Assembly: GCF_006715005.1 (NCBI RefSeq)
Contig: NZ_VFMJ01000001.1
Span: 4,526,001-4,590,000 of the forward strand
Reading direction: 5' to 3'
Length of the DNA: 64,000 nucleotides
From: Serratia marcescens
GTDB lineage: Bacteria > Pseudomonadota > Gammaproteobacteria > Enterobacterales > Enterobacteriaceae
The notes below the pieces were generated by a model. It saw only the letters and a list, made by a program, of their open reading frames with translations, ran no database searches and was not told the origin of the DNA. The translations under genes and the position numbers were made by a program. Positions 1 through 9,094 of the stretch are shown here, piece by piece; positions within the stretch are counted from its first letter, which is position 1, and the number at the start of each line of letters is the position of its first letter.

Positions 1-2292
1 CGTATTGCCGAGGCCGGACGGATCGGCGTTGTCGCGCCGCGCCATCTGGTTGCCGGCCGGCGTCCAGCTGCCGGCGAAGATCCAGCAACCGCTGGCGGTG
101 GTGCCGTCGTCGCGCAGCTGCGCAAACGAGCTGAGCAACTCGCCTTTTTTCACCAGCACTTTGCCGTCGGCATCCAGCAGATCCGCCAGCGCCTTGCCGT
201 TGTTCTCCTGCGCTACCTCTTCCGGCGCCGGGTTGTCCGGCGTCAGGTAGTCCCAGGTCATGTTCAGCACCTGTTCAGGCACCGCACCGCCGTCGCGCGC
301 ATACATCTCGCGCAGGCGACTGAAGATGCCCGCCAGGATCTCGCCGTCGTTCAGCGCTTCGCCCGGGGCGTCCGCGCCTTTCCAGTGCCACTGCAGCCAG
401 CGGCCGGAGTTGACGATCGAACCGTTCTCTTCGGCGAAGCAGGTGGACGGCAGGCGGAACACTTCGGTCTGGATCTGCGAAGGATCCACCTCGTTGAACT
501 CGCCGTGGTTCTGCCAGAAGTTGGAGGTCTCGGTGTTCAACGGATCGATGGTCACCAGGAACTTCAGCTTGGACAGCGAAGCCACTACCTTGTTTTTGTT
601 CGGGAACGACGCCACCGGGTTAAATCCTTGGCAGAAGTAGCCGTTGACCTTGCCCTGCGCCATCATCTCGAAGTACTGCAGCACGTCGTAGCCTTTGTCC
701 CACTTCGGCAACCAGTCAAAGCCCCAGCTGTTGTCCTTCTGCGCCTTGTCGCCGTAGAAGGTCTTCATCATGCTGACGAAGAATTTCGGGTAGTTGCCCC
801 AGTAGTTCACCTGGCCCGGCAGCAGCGCCTTCGGCGTGTTGGCCTTCAGGTAGGTGTCGAGATCGGTCTGTTTCTCCGACGGCAGCGTCATGTAGCCCGG
901 CAGGCTCTGCGACAGCAGGCCGAGATCGGTCAGACCCTGGATGTTGGAGTGGCCGCGCAGCGCGTTGACGCCGCCGCCCGCCATGCCCATGTTGCCGAGC
1001 AGCAGCTGGATCATCGCCATGGTACGGATGTTCTGCGCGCCGACCGAGTGCTGAGTCCAGCCCAGGGCGTACAGGAACGAAGCGGTTTTATCCGCGACGC
1101 AGGTTTCGGCGATGTATTCGCACACCTTGAGGAAATCGTCCTTCGGCGTGCCGCAGATGTTGGTCACCACGTCAGGCGTGTAGCGGCTCACGTGCTGCTT
1201 CAGCATGTTCCACACGCAGCGCGGATCCTGCAGCGTGACGTCGCGCTTGGCGAAGCCGTTCTCGTCGAACTGGTAGTTCCAAGTGGTTTTGTCGTACTTG
1301 CGGTTTTCCGCGTCGTAGCCGCTGAACAAGCCGTCTTCGAAGGCAAAGTCTTCCCGCACCAGCAGGCTGGCGTTGGTGTAGGCCTCGACGTACTCGCGGT
1401 TAAACTTGTTGTTGGTCATCAGATACAGCAACACGCCCGACAGGAAAGCGATGTCGGTCCCGGAGCGGATCGGCGTGTAGAAGTCCGCCACCGATGCGGT
1501 TCGGGTAAAGCGCGGATCGATCACGATCAGCTTGGCATTGTTGTGTATTTTGGCTTCCATCGCCCAGCGGAACCCCACCGGATGCGCTTCCGCCGCATTA
1601 CCGCCCATGACGATAATCAAATTCGCGTTCTTGATATCAACCCAGTGGTTGGTCATCGCACCGCGACCAAATGTTGGAGCAAGACTTGCTACCGTTGGTC
1701 CGTGTCAGACACGCGCCTGGTTGTCTACGGCAAGCATGCCGAGAGCGCGACTAAATTTTTGCGACAGAAAACCGGTTTCGTTGCTGGCGGCCGAGGCGCA
1801 CAGCATGCCGGTGGTCAGCCAACGGTTGACGGTAACGCCCTGGTCGTTGGTTTTGATGAAGTTGGCATCGCGGTCTTCTTTCACCAGCTTGGCGATGCGG
1901 GTAAAGGCGTCGTCCCAGCTGATGCGTTGCCATTTGTCCGACCCCGGTGCCCGGTATTCCGGGTACTTGAGGCGGCTTTCGCTGTGGATGAAGTCAACCA
2001 GGCCGGCGCCTTTCGGGCAAAGCGCGCCGCGGTTTACCGGGTGATCCGGATCCCCTTCGATATGGAAAATGCTTTCTTTGGCGTTCTTGGCGCCATCACC
2101 AAGGCTGTACATCAACAGCCCACAGCCGACGGAACAATACGTACAGGTATTACGGGTCTCACGGGCGCGCAGCAGTTTGTACTGCCGGGTTTCCGCCAAC
2201 GCCACTTCGGGGGCAAAGCCCAGCGCGGCCACCGTCGTTCCTGCCATACCGCCAGCGCAGATCTTAAAGAACTGCCTTCTGCTGACCTGCAT
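1..2292 (-). CDS. fdoG: Formate dehydrogenase major (alpha) subunit, selenoprotein, 3' end outside window
   Basis: Catalytic molybdopterin subunit of the membrane-bound, periplasm-facing formate dehydrogenase (FdoGHI/FdnGHI), which oxidises formate and passes electrons to quinone. The start carries a twin-arginine signal (SRRQFFK, residues 4-10). The [4Fe-4S] ligands C50, C53, C57 and C92 are in place. An in-frame TGA at 1705-1707 is codon 196, exactly where E. coli FdnG/FdoG have selenocysteine, and reading continues open to base 1 with recognisable family sequence. About 764 of roughly 1016 codons are present. The start ATG (2290-2292) follows an AAGGAG site. FdoG is chosen over FdnG because sodA and yiiM lie close by, as near E. 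coli fdoG; the paralogues cannot be separated with certainty. Conventional translation stops at the TGA and would miscall a 195-residue protein. Confidence 0.95.
1667..1707 (-). promoter_or_regulatory. Bacterial SECIS element with the selenocysteine UGA
   Basis: Directly after the TGA (1705-1707, minus strand) lies a hairpin at 1693-1676. Its arms are GGTAGCA and TGCTCC, closing the loop AGTCT, with a single bulged T in the 5' arm. This is the architecture SelB recognises in fdhF and fdnG (apical GU-rich loop plus bulged U). It supports insertion of selenocysteine rather than termination. Confidence 0.88.
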
Positions 2293-2610
2293 GGGGGTCT
2301 CCTTTACTCTCGATTGTCACATTGTTCAAATGCGCCTGCCCCGCTAGCGCGGCAAACGCGAATGTCACTGTTGTTATGCTTGCTACGAACGCCGGCCATA
2401 TTACCACAGCGTGCTTGTGGTTGTTACACACTCGTGCTCATTCAGTGAACGCATTGGCACATTTCGATACATTTCGACCTTGGCGCTCCCTACAGTATAG
2501 AGAGTAACCAACGTGCCGGGGCGATGGCTTGACGCGGCCACCCGCCGCCCTCTTCTATCAGTATGTTAGCGCATCGATTTGTACATTAACCACACACTTC
2601 ACAGGGCATT

Positions 2611-2629
2611 GATAATCATTTTCAATATC
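2611..2629 (+). promoter_or_regulatory. Fur box upstream of sodA
   Basis: The 19-mer GATAATCATTTTCAATATC matches the Fur consensus GATAATGATAATCATTATC at 15 of 19 positions. It sits about 100 bp before the sodA start and just upstream of the probable -10. Repression of sodA by Fur is established in E. coli; here it is inferred from the site. Confidence 0.8.
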
Positions 2630-2646
2630 ATTTAATTAACTATAAT
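2619..2646 (+). promoter_or_regulatory. Candidate sodA promoter
   Basis: A perfect -10 TATAAT at 2641-2646 is preceded at 16 bp by TTTTCA (2619-2624). The -35 overlaps the Fur box, so Fur binding would block polymerase. The rest of the 2293-2709 fdoG-sodA gap shows no gene; it must also hold the leftward fdoG promoter, which I could not place. Confidence 0.6.
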
Positions 2647-2709
2647 GATCCGACTGCTTACGCGGTGCTCGCCCTTTGCGCCGCCCATACACCACTGGAG
2701 ATGATGATT

Positions 2710-3330
2710 ATGAGTTATTCACTGCCATCCCTGCCGTACGCTTACGACGCACTGGAACCGCATTTCGACAAGCAGACGATGGAAATCCATCACACCAAAC
2801 ACCACCAGACCTACGTCAACAACGCCAACACCGTGCTGGAAGCCTACCCTGAGCTGGCCAAATACAGCGTTGAAGAGCTGATCCAGGATCTGGATAAAGT
2901 GCCTGCCGACAAACGCACCTTCATGCGCAACAACGCCGGCGGCCACGCCAACCACAGCTTCTTCTGGAAAAACCTGAAAACCGGCACCACGCTGGGCGGC
3001 GATCTGAAAGCGGCCATCGAGCGCGATTTCGGCAGCGTTGAGAAATTCCAGGAAGAGTTCGAGAAAGCCGCAGCCACCCGCTTCGGTTCCGGTTGGGCCT
3101 GGCTGGTGCTGAAAGACGGCAAACTGGCCGTGGTGTCTACCGCTAACCAGGACAGCCCGCTGATGGGCGAAGCCGTCGCCGGCGCTTCCGGTTTCCCAAT
3201 CATCGGCCTGGACGTGTGGGAACACGCTTACTACCTGAAATACCAGAACAAACGCCCTGACTACATCAAGGCGTTCTGGAACGTGGTCAACTGGGACGAA
3301 GCCGCCGCACGCTTCGCCGCGAAGAAGTAA
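2710..3330 (+). CDS. sodA: Manganese superoxide dismutase
   Basis: Dismutates superoxide to oxygen and peroxide in the cytoplasm. The 206-residue protein has the E. coli SodA length, and the Mn ligands H27, H82, D168 and H172 (the last two in DVWEH) are all present. The start at 2710 ([13 protein letters not shown]) is chosen because GGAG at 2697-2700 is spaced 9 bases from it; upstream in-frame ATGs at 2701 and earlier are too close to the site or lie outside the conserved N-terminus. It is a single-gene unit with a Fur-controlled promoter in front and a strong terminator behind. Confidence 0.98.
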   Translation: MSYSLPSLPYAYDALEPHFDKQTMEIHHTKHHQTYVNNANTVLEAYPELAKYSVEELIQDLDKVPADKRTFMRNNAGGHANHSFFWKNLKTGTTLGGDLKAAIERDFGSVEKFQEEFEKAAATRFGSGWAWLVLKDGKLAVVSTANQDSPLMGEAVAGASGFPIIGLDVWEHAYYLKYQNKRPDYIKAFWNVVNWDEAAARFAAKK

Positions 3331-3350
3331 TTCGCCCCCGTTGATGAAGA

Positions 3351-3376
3351 TGCCCGCCACCGGCGGGTATTTTTTT
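3351..3376 (+). terminator. sodA terminator
   Basis: Stem CCCGCC/GGCGGG (3353-3358 and 3362-3367) with loop ACC, followed by a run of seven T interrupted only near its start. It lies 20 bp after the sodA stop. Confidence 0.9.
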
Positions 3377-3455
3377 GCCTGAAATCCGCTAAAGTTTGAC
3401 CACTTCTTGCCGATGGTTTGTTCAATTGACGTTCGCCCGGAGAAGGAAAAACGCT

Positions 3456-5384
3456 ATGGCGGCATTGCAAGCATTGGCAGGAAAGTTCACTCATCTCACC
3501 GTAGGTAAAAAGCTCGGTCTCGGCTTCGCGCTGTTGCTGCTGTTGGCGGTCGTCATCGCCGGCACCGGGGCGCAATATCTGCATATCATCGAATCCCGCG
3601 CCGATCGCATCGACTTCAGCAACCGGCTGAACGAGGAGATCAACCAGGCCAAATACAACCGCGCCATGTACGGCCAGACCTACCGGTCGGAGTATCTGCA
3701 GAACAACCGCGCCAATATTGAAAACGCCGTCAAACTGATAGACCAGGGGCAGGCGCTGGACTGGGATGCCCAAAGCCGCAAGGATCTGCAGCGCCTGGTG
3801 ACGCTGATCGGAGAATATCAGCAGCAGCAAAAAGTCTTTGAGCAGGCGGTCACGGCGAAAGACGCGGTGCGCCAAAGCTGGAACATGTCGGAAGTGCAAG
3901 CCAGCCTGAGCCAGGTGGAGCGCCAGCTGACCAACGGCGATCTGCAGCTGGCCTTCATTCAGCTGAACCAGAAGCTGACCCAGGTGCGCTACGGCGCGCG
4001 CGGCCTGCTGCTGAGCCTGAACAAGGAAACCGAAGCGCCGCTGATGGCGGCCATTGACGATGCGCGTGACGCGGCCAATGCCCTGAGCCGCCGGGTCAGC
4101 GACGCGCAACGCCCACAGCTGCAACCGCTGCTGGCCGCGCTGGACGATTACAAAAACCGCATCGCGGCCTACCTGCCGGCCTATGAGCATGAGCAGCAGA
4201 TCAGCCGGCAGCTCGGCGAACGCGCGCAAGCGATCGGCACGCTGGTGAACGCCTTTATGCAGGACGAGCTGGTACAGACGCGCAACAACATCAATCTGGC
4301 GCAGCTGCAAATGGGCATCACCACGCTGATCGCCATCATCGCCGGGGTGCTTATCGCCTGGCGCATCACGCTGCAGATCACCCGTCCGCTGCACAGCACG
4401 CTGGCCATGGCGGAACGCATCGCCAGCGGCGACCTGCGCCAGGCACAGACCAGCACCCGCCGCGACGAGCTGGGGCAACTGCTGAACGCGGTGGCGGCGA
4501 TGAGCCAAAACCTGCGCACCATGATTGAGAAGATTCAGATGGGAGTCAGCCAGGTCTCCACCGCCTCTGCGGAAATCGCCGCCGGCAACACCGATCTCTC
4601 CTCCCGCACCGAACAGCAGGCGGCGGCGGTCGAAGAAACCGCGGCCAGCATGGAACAGCTGACCGCCACGGTGAAACAGAACGCCGACAACGCCCATCAC
4701 GCCAATCAGCTGGCCACCGACGCTTCGCAGACCGCGCAACAGGGCGGCAAGCTGGTGGAAAACGTGGTCAGCACCATGCGCGATATCTCCAGCAGTTCGC
4801 AGCGTATCGCCGAAATTACTACCCTGATCAACGGCATTGCCTTCCAGACCAACATCCTGGCGCTCAACGCCGCGGTGGAAGCGGCGCGCGCCGGCGAACA
4901 GGGACGCGGCTTCTCGGTGGTCGCCAGCGAAGTGCGCAGCCTGGCGAGCCGCAGCGCCCAGGCGGCCAAGGAGATCGAAGGGCTGATCGCCGAGTCGGTC
5001 AGCCGGGTGAAAACCGGCACCGAACTGGTGGAAAGCACCGGCAACACCATGGAACAGATCGTCCGTTCGGTCACCCACGTGCGCGACATCATGGCCGAGA
5101 TCGCCGCCGCCTCCGATGAGCAGACGCGCGGCATCGCCCAGATTGGCCAGGCGATCGTCGAAATGGACCACACCACCCAGCAGAACGCCGCGCTGGTGGA
5201 AGAGTCCGCCGCCGCCGCCGATTCGCTGGAAGAACAGGCCGACATGCTGCTGCAGAGCGTCTCGGTGTTCCGTTTGGCGGAGCAGACCGAACCCGCCGCC
5301 GTGAAAGCCGCCGCGCCGAAAGCGCCGGCGGTAAAACCCGCGGCCGCCAACGCCGCAGCGGAAGAGAACTGGACCACCTTCTGA
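3456..5384 (+). CDS. Methyl-accepting chemotaxis protein
   Basis: Transmembrane chemoreceptor that signals through CheA/CheW to the flagellar motor. The layout is classical: TM1 near residues 20-40, a helical periplasmic sensor region to about 285, TM2 about 285-306, HAMP about 307-360, then the signalling domain with the highly conserved hairpin tip IAFQTNILALNAAVEAARAG near 460-480. The C-terminus NWTTF resembles the CheR/CheB docking pentapeptide NWETF, suggesting a high-abundance, Tsr/Tar-like receptor. The start at 3456 follows GAAGGA (3442-3447); the open frame extends upstream to 3396, but without a ribosome site. The ligand is not predictable. The gene stands alone, without che neighbours. 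Confidence 0.93.
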   Translation: MAALQALAGKFTHLTVGKKLGLGFALLLLLAVVIAGTGAQYLHIIESRADRIDFSNRLNEEINQAKYNRAMYGQTYRSEYLQNNRANIENAVKLIDQGQALDWDAQSRKDLQRLVTLIGEYQQQQKVFEQAVTAKDAVRQSWNMSEVQASLSQVERQLTNGDLQLAFIQLNQKLTQVRYGARGLLLSLNKETEAPLMAAIDDARDAANALSRRVSDAQRPQLQPLLAALDDYKNRIAAYLPAYEHEQQISRQLGERAQAIGTLVNAFMQDELVQTRNNINLAQLQMGITTLIAIIAGVLIAWRITLQITRPLHSTLAMAERIASGDLRQAQTSTRRDELGQLLNAVAAMSQNLRTMIEKIQMGVSQVSTASAEIAAGNTDLSSRTEQQAAAVEETAASMEQLTATVKQNADNAHHANQLATDASQTAQQGGKLVENVVSTMRDISSSSQRIAEITTLINGIAFQTNILALNAAVEAARAGEQGRGFSVVASEVRSLASRSAQAAKEIEGLIAESVSRVKTGTELVESTGNTMEQIVRSVTHVRDIMAEIAAASDEQTRGIAQIGQAIVEMDHTTQQNAALVEESAAAADSLEEQADMLLQSVSVFRLAEQTEPAAVKAAAPKAPAVKPAAANAAAEENWTTF

Positions 5385-5394
5385 CGCCCCGCCG

Positions 5395-5422
5395 CCCGCC
5401 CGATGACTTTCGGGCGGGTTGT
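5395..5422 (+). terminator. Terminator after the chemoreceptor gene
   Basis: A perfect 9-bp stem (CCCGCCCGA at 5395-5403, TCGGGCGGG at 5410-5418) with a 6-base loop, followed by a short TTGTT tract. Confidence 0.7.
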
Positions 5423-5483
5423 TATGTCCCCCCGGCACAACTCAGGCTATGCTGAGCCCTCGACGCGAGACACGGAGGCGCAC

Positions 5484-6155
5484 ATGCATCACCCAGACGT
5501 TTACATCGGCAATATTCAATCCTATGAGGGCGGGCGCCCCAGCGCCATCGCCAAACGCCAGGTGGATGGCGCCATCCGGCTCACGCCGCTCGGCCTGGAA
5601 GGCGACGAGCAAGCCGAGAAAAGCTACCACGGCGGGCCGGATCGCGCGCTGTGCCACTACCCGCGCGAACATTATGCCCACTGGCGCGAACAGTTTCCGG
5701 CGCAGGCCGAGCAGTTTTGCGCCCCGGCCTTCGGCGAGAATATCTCCACCGAAGGACTGACCGAACACAATGTGTTTATGGGCGACATCTTCCGCTGGGG
5801 CGAAGCGCTGATCCAGGTCACCCAGCCGCGCTCGCCGTGCTTCAAGCTCAACTACCACTTCGCCATCGAGGCTATTTCGGTGCTGATGCAGCAAAGCGGC
5901 CGCTGCGGCTGGCTGTATCGGGTGGTCTCGCCGGGTGCGGTCAGCGGCGATCGTCCGCTGGAGCTGGCGGCGCGCAGCAGCGACGTGTCGGTCGCCGAAG
6001 CCATCGCCATCGCCTGGCATATGCCGTTCGACGCGGAACAATATCGCCGCCTGTTGGCGGTCGCCGGCCTCTCCGCCAGCTGGAGCAAGACCATGCTCAC
6101 GCGGCTCGCCGAAGGGCGCCTCGAGGACTTCAACCGCCGCCTGCTCGGCCGTTGA
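5484..6155 (+). CDS. yiiM: 6-hydroxyaminopurine reductase, MOSC-domain protein
   Basis: Molybdenum-cofactor enzyme of the MOSC family. In E. coli, YiiM reduces N-hydroxylated base analogues such as 6-N-hydroxylaminopurine and so detoxifies them. At 223 residues it is one shorter than E. coli YiiM. The MOSC signatures are seen: HGGPDRALCHYP, the GENIS motif, and the Mo-coordinating cysteine C119 in QPRSPCFKL. The start at 5484 is set by the strong CGGAGG site at 5473-5478; an upstream in-frame ATG overlaps the preceding terminator and is rejected. In E. coli yiiM also lies near sodA. Confidence 0.93.
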   Translation: MHHPDVYIGNIQSYEGGRPSAIAKRQVDGAIRLTPLGLEGDEQAEKSYHGGPDRALCHYPREHYAHWREQFPAQAEQFCAPAFGENISTEGLTEHNVFMGDIFRWGEALIQVTQPRSPCFKLNYHFAIEAISVLMQQSGRCGWLYRVVSPGAVSGDRPLELAARSSDVSVAEAIAIAWHMPFDAEQYRRLLAVAGLSASWSKTMLTRLAEGRLEDFNRRLLGR

Positions 6156-6258
6156 AATCGCGGGCGGAAAAGATGAAAAACGTGCGCCGAATGCCGCGTT
6201 AACCCTCTTCTTCCGCCTATACTGTAGCCGCGTGTTTTTTCAGCCAGGAGCCAGGTAT

Positions 6259-7038
6259 ATGACCACCCCGACCCATTCGATTCATCATGCCGCCGCCGAG
6301 GGCTATCAGGCCAACGCCGATCGCTATGTAAAAGGCCGGCCGGATTACCCGCCGGAAATCGCCGCCTGGCTGCGTGAGTCTATCGGCCTGCACGCCGGCA
6401 TGACGGTCATCGATCTCGGCGCCGGTACCGGCAAGTTCACTCCGCGCCTGCTGGAAACCGGCGCGCAGGTGATCGCCGTCGAACCGGTGCCGCAGATGCT
6501 GGAAAAACTGTCGGCGGCGCTGCCGCAGGTGAAAACGCTGGCGGGCACCGCCGACGCGATCCCGCTACCGGATGAGTCGGTCGATGCCGTGGTGTGCGCC
6601 CAGTCCTTCCACTGGTTCGCCACGCCGCAGGCACTGGCGGAAATCCAGCGTATTCTCAAGCCCGGCGGCAAACTCGGTCTGGTGTGGAACATGCGCGATG
6701 CGCGCGTCGGTTGGGTGCGTAAACTGAATCAGATCGTCGATAGCCACGAAGGCGATGCGCCGCGTTTCTATACCGGCGAATGGCGCAAATTCTTCCCGTT
6801 CAAAGGCTTTGAACCGCTGCAGGAGCAGGTGTTTATGCTGGGCCACCGCGGTGCGGTGGAGGACGTGATCTACAACCGGGTGCGTTCAACCAGCTTTATC
6901 GCCGCACTGCCGCAGCCGCAACAGGAGCAGGTTATCGATCGGTTGCGCCAACTGGTGGCGGAAGAAGAGGAGTTACAGGGCCAGGACACGGTAACCGTGC
7001 CCTATCAGACCAAGGCGTATTTCACCACCAAGGTCTGA
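6259..7038 (+). CDS. Class I SAM-dependent methyltransferase
   Basis: A 259-residue cytoplasmic methyltransferase of the UbiE/Methyltransf_11 type. Motif I (VIDLGAGTGKF) lies near residue 55, the acidic residue ending beta-2 is in VIAVEPVPQML, and the post-motif DAVVCAQSFHWF follows. The start MTTPTHS at 6259 is chosen because CAGGAG is spaced about 9 bases upstream and the family fold starts soon after; the long upstream frame is antisense or out-of-frame noise over yiiM. The substrate is unknown. It converges on yibL with an 11-bp gap. Confidence 0.88.
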   Translation: MTTPTHSIHHAAAEGYQANADRYVKGRPDYPPEIAAWLRESIGLHAGMTVIDLGAGTGKFTPRLLETGAQVIAVEPVPQMLEKLSAALPQVKTLAGTADAIPLPDESVDAVVCAQSFHWFATPQALAEIQRILKPGGKLGLVWNMRDARVGWVRKLNQIVDSHEGDAPRFYTGEWRKFFPFKGFEPLQEQVFMLGHRGAVEDVIYNRVRSTSFIAALPQPQQEQVIDRLRQLVAEEEELQGQDTVTVPYQTKAYFTTKV

Positions 7039-7049
7039 CGCCCGGGGGT

Positions 7050-7412
7050 TCAGAACGCTTTCTTGGCGTAACCGGTGACCGCTTTCAAGCCCATCTCGCG
7101 GCCCAGCGCGGTCATCGGGTGCACCACGATCAGCCCGCGTGCGCTTTTCTTCAGCGCGCCCATATCGGCCTGCTCTTTCTTGGTGATCTCGCGGCTGAAC
7201 GGCAGCTTGCTCAGCTTCTGCGCTTCGGCGCTCAGCTTCTCGCCACGCACGTCTTTCAGGCGCTCGATCTCCGTCGCCAGTTTCTCTTTTTCTTTGGTGT
7301 GCTGCGCGATCAACTCAGGGTTGCCCTGTTGGATCACGGTCGCGTCTTTGTGGTTCAAGGCGTCCAGCAGGTCGCTCAGGCGCTTGATCTCTGCCTTTTC
7401 TTTCTCTTTCAT
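7050..7412 (-). CDS. yibL: Ribosome-associated protein YibL
   Basis: A highly charged 120-residue protein, the same length as E. coli YibL. It has a coiled-coil-like lysine/glutamate-rich N-terminal half and a conserved C-terminal stretch ([24 protein letters not shown]). E. coli YibL co-fractionates with ribosomal particles; its molecular role is unknown. In E. coli it follows mtlR, whereas here a mocR-lysE pair intervenes. Confidence 0.93.
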   Translation of the reverse strand: MKEKEKAEIKRLSDLLDALNHKDATVIQQGNPELIAQHTKEKEKLATEIERLKDVRGEKLSAEAQKLSKLPFSREITKKEQADMGALKKSARGLIVVHPMTALGREMGLKAVTGYAKKAF

Positions 7413-7485
7413 GGTTTCTGGCCCGTTGTGCCCAAAATGGCACGCTAATCAATGATACCGGCATTGTAGCAAAAGGCGCGCGCCG

Positions 7486-8952
7486 TTACCCGTCCTGCGC
7501 AATGCCGGGCGGCAGGCCGCTCATCTCGCAGGCCCTGGCGCCGAGCCGGGCCAACGCCTGGGTGTAGCGCGCGTTGAATGGGTAGCAGCAGGAGAGCCGC
7601 AGCGCGTTGCGGTAACGCCCGCTGGGCGAATACAGGGTGCCCGGCGTCAAACAAATCTGCTCCTCCAGCAGCTGATGGAACAGCGCCACGCTGTCCACGC
7701 CGGGGGGAAATTCAACCCAAAACACGAAGCCGCCCGCCGGCTGCGTGGCCAGCGTGCCGCGCGGGAAATGCCGGGCGATCAGCGCCCGCGCCTCGTCGAC
7801 CTGGGCCGCATAGCGCTTGCGCAGGTTGCGCAAATGGTGATCGTAGCCACCGCTCTCGAGGAAGGTCGCCAGCGTTTCCGACAGCAGCTGCGATTCGGAC
7901 ATCGACGACACCGCCTTCAGCTTGCGCAACGCCTCGTGGAAACGGCCACCGCAGATCCAGCCGACGCGAAAATCCGGTGCCAGCGTTTTGGTAAAGCTGG
8001 AGCAAAACAGCACCCAGCCGTCGCGATCGAACGCCTTCACCGCCGGCGACAGCGCGCCACCGAACTGGATCTCGGCATACAGCCCGTCTTCAATCAACGG
8101 CACCTGATGATCGTTCATCAGCCGCGCCAGCCGCTTTTTCGCCGCCAGCGGCATGGTGCAGCCCAACGGGTTTTGCACCGTCGGCATGGCGATCACCGCG
8201 TTCAGCCGCTTCTCGTTCAATAGCAGCTCCAGTGCGTCCAGCGACAGCCCCAGCTGCGGATCGGTGGGGATTTCCAGCGCTTTCAGCCCCAGGCTGGCCA
8301 GCAGCGGCAGCAGATAGAAATAGGTTGGCGACTCCAGCCCGACGCAGTCACCCGGTTTGGTGGTGACGCGCAGCGCCAGCTGCAGCGCCTCCATGCAGCC
8401 ATGGGTCAGCACCACGTCGCCCGGCTCCAGCAGCATGCCCAGCGTCATCGAGCGGCGGGCGATCTGCTGGCGCAGCCGCAGGCTGCCGGGCGGCAACGGA
8501 TACTGCCCGATCAGATCCGGCTGGCGGCGCAGCTGAGAAGACAACATACGCCCCAGCTTGCCGCCGGGATAGAAGTCGCTGGTCTGCGGGCAAGCCAGCG
8601 CAATGTTAGTGAAGGCCGGATTCTGCTGGGCGGCGAATACCGTATCGATCAGCGCCAGCACGTCGTCCGACGGCGGTTCGATGCGCCCGCTGGGCGCCGA
8701 GGCCATCTTCAGCGCCGGCAGCGTGCTGCGGACATAAAACCCAGACTGCGGTCGCGCTTCGATCAGCCCGCGATCCTCCAGCGTGCGGTAAGCCGACACC
8801 ACGGTATTGATGCTGACGCGATGCGTTTGCGCACAGCGCCGCACCGAAGGCAAGCGGTTACCGGGCAGCAGCGTGCCGCGACGAATGGCCTCGGCCAATG
8901 TGTCCGCCAGCTGCAGGTAGCGGGTATCCGGGGTTTCATCGAGCAGGGTCAC
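7486..8952 (-). CDS. MocR/GntR-family transcriptional regulator with aminotransferase-like domain
   Basis: A 488-residue regulator that fuses a GntR winged helix (about residues 10-75, including LPSVRRCAQTHRVSINTVVSAYRTLE) to a fold-type I PLP-binding aminotransferase domain (about 110-480). The expected PLP lysine is in SSFTKTLAPDFRVGW. MocR proteins normally sense PLP or an amino-acid aldimine and control adjacent genes. The start is GTG (8950-8952) preceded by GGAGAG. It is divergent from lysE across 142 bp holding a candidate operator, so lysE is the likely target and the effector probably an amino acid or pyridoxal species. Confidence 0.92.
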   Translation of the reverse strand: MTLLDETPDTRYLQLADTLAEAIRRGTLLPGNRLPSVRRCAQTHRVSINTVVSAYRTLEDRGLIEARPQSGFYVRSTLPALKMASAPSGRIEPPSDDVLALIDTVFAAQQNPAFTNIALACPQTSDFYPGGKLGRMLSSQLRRQPDLIGQYPLPPGSLRLRQQIARRSMTLGMLLEPGDVVLTHGCMEALQLALRVTTKPGDCVGLESPTYFYLLPLLASLGLKALEIPTDPQLGLSLDALELLLNEKRLNAVIAMPTVQNPLGCTMPLAAKKRLARLMNDHQVPLIEDGLYAEIQFGGALSPAVKAFDRDGWVLFCSSFTKTLAPDFRVGWICGGRFHEALRKLKAVSSMSESQLLSETLATFLESGGYDHHLRNLRKRYAAQVDEARALIARHFPRGTLATQPAGGFVFWVEFPPGVDSVALFHQLLEEQICLTPGTLYSPSGRYRNALRLSCCYPFNARYTQALARLGARACEMSGLPPGIAQDG

Positions 8953-8970
8953 AGTTTCTCTCCAGGCAAT

Positions 8971-9002
8971 GGGTACAGTTTACATTTTGCACAACTGTAA
9001 CC
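8971..9002. promoter_or_regulatory. Candidate MocR operator overlapping the lysE promoter
   Basis: Inverted half-sites GGGTACAGTT (8971-8980) and AACTGTAACC (8993-9002) differ at one position, and their centres lie 22 bp apart, two helical turns. The right half-site falls inside the spacer of a rightward promoter TTGCAC (8987-8992), 17 bp, TATACG (9010-9015). Binding there could control lysE and the regulator together. This is an inference from position and symmetry. Confidence 0.5.
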
Positions 9003-9094
9003 ATGACAATATACGATTTGTGGTTCTGTCACCATCCCATTGCAGCGATTATGCTGATCCTCTCGTTATCACCGTCATTTTCAAGGAACCTGCC

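Noticed and set aside
385-2448. 687-codon open frame on the plus strand
   Set aside because: Antisense to fdoG; arginine/valine/histidine-rich shadow translation with no family features.
3261-5438. 725-codon frame on the minus strand
   Set aside because: Antisense to the chemoreceptor gene; low-complexity Gly/His/Arg composition typical of a high-GC shadow frame.
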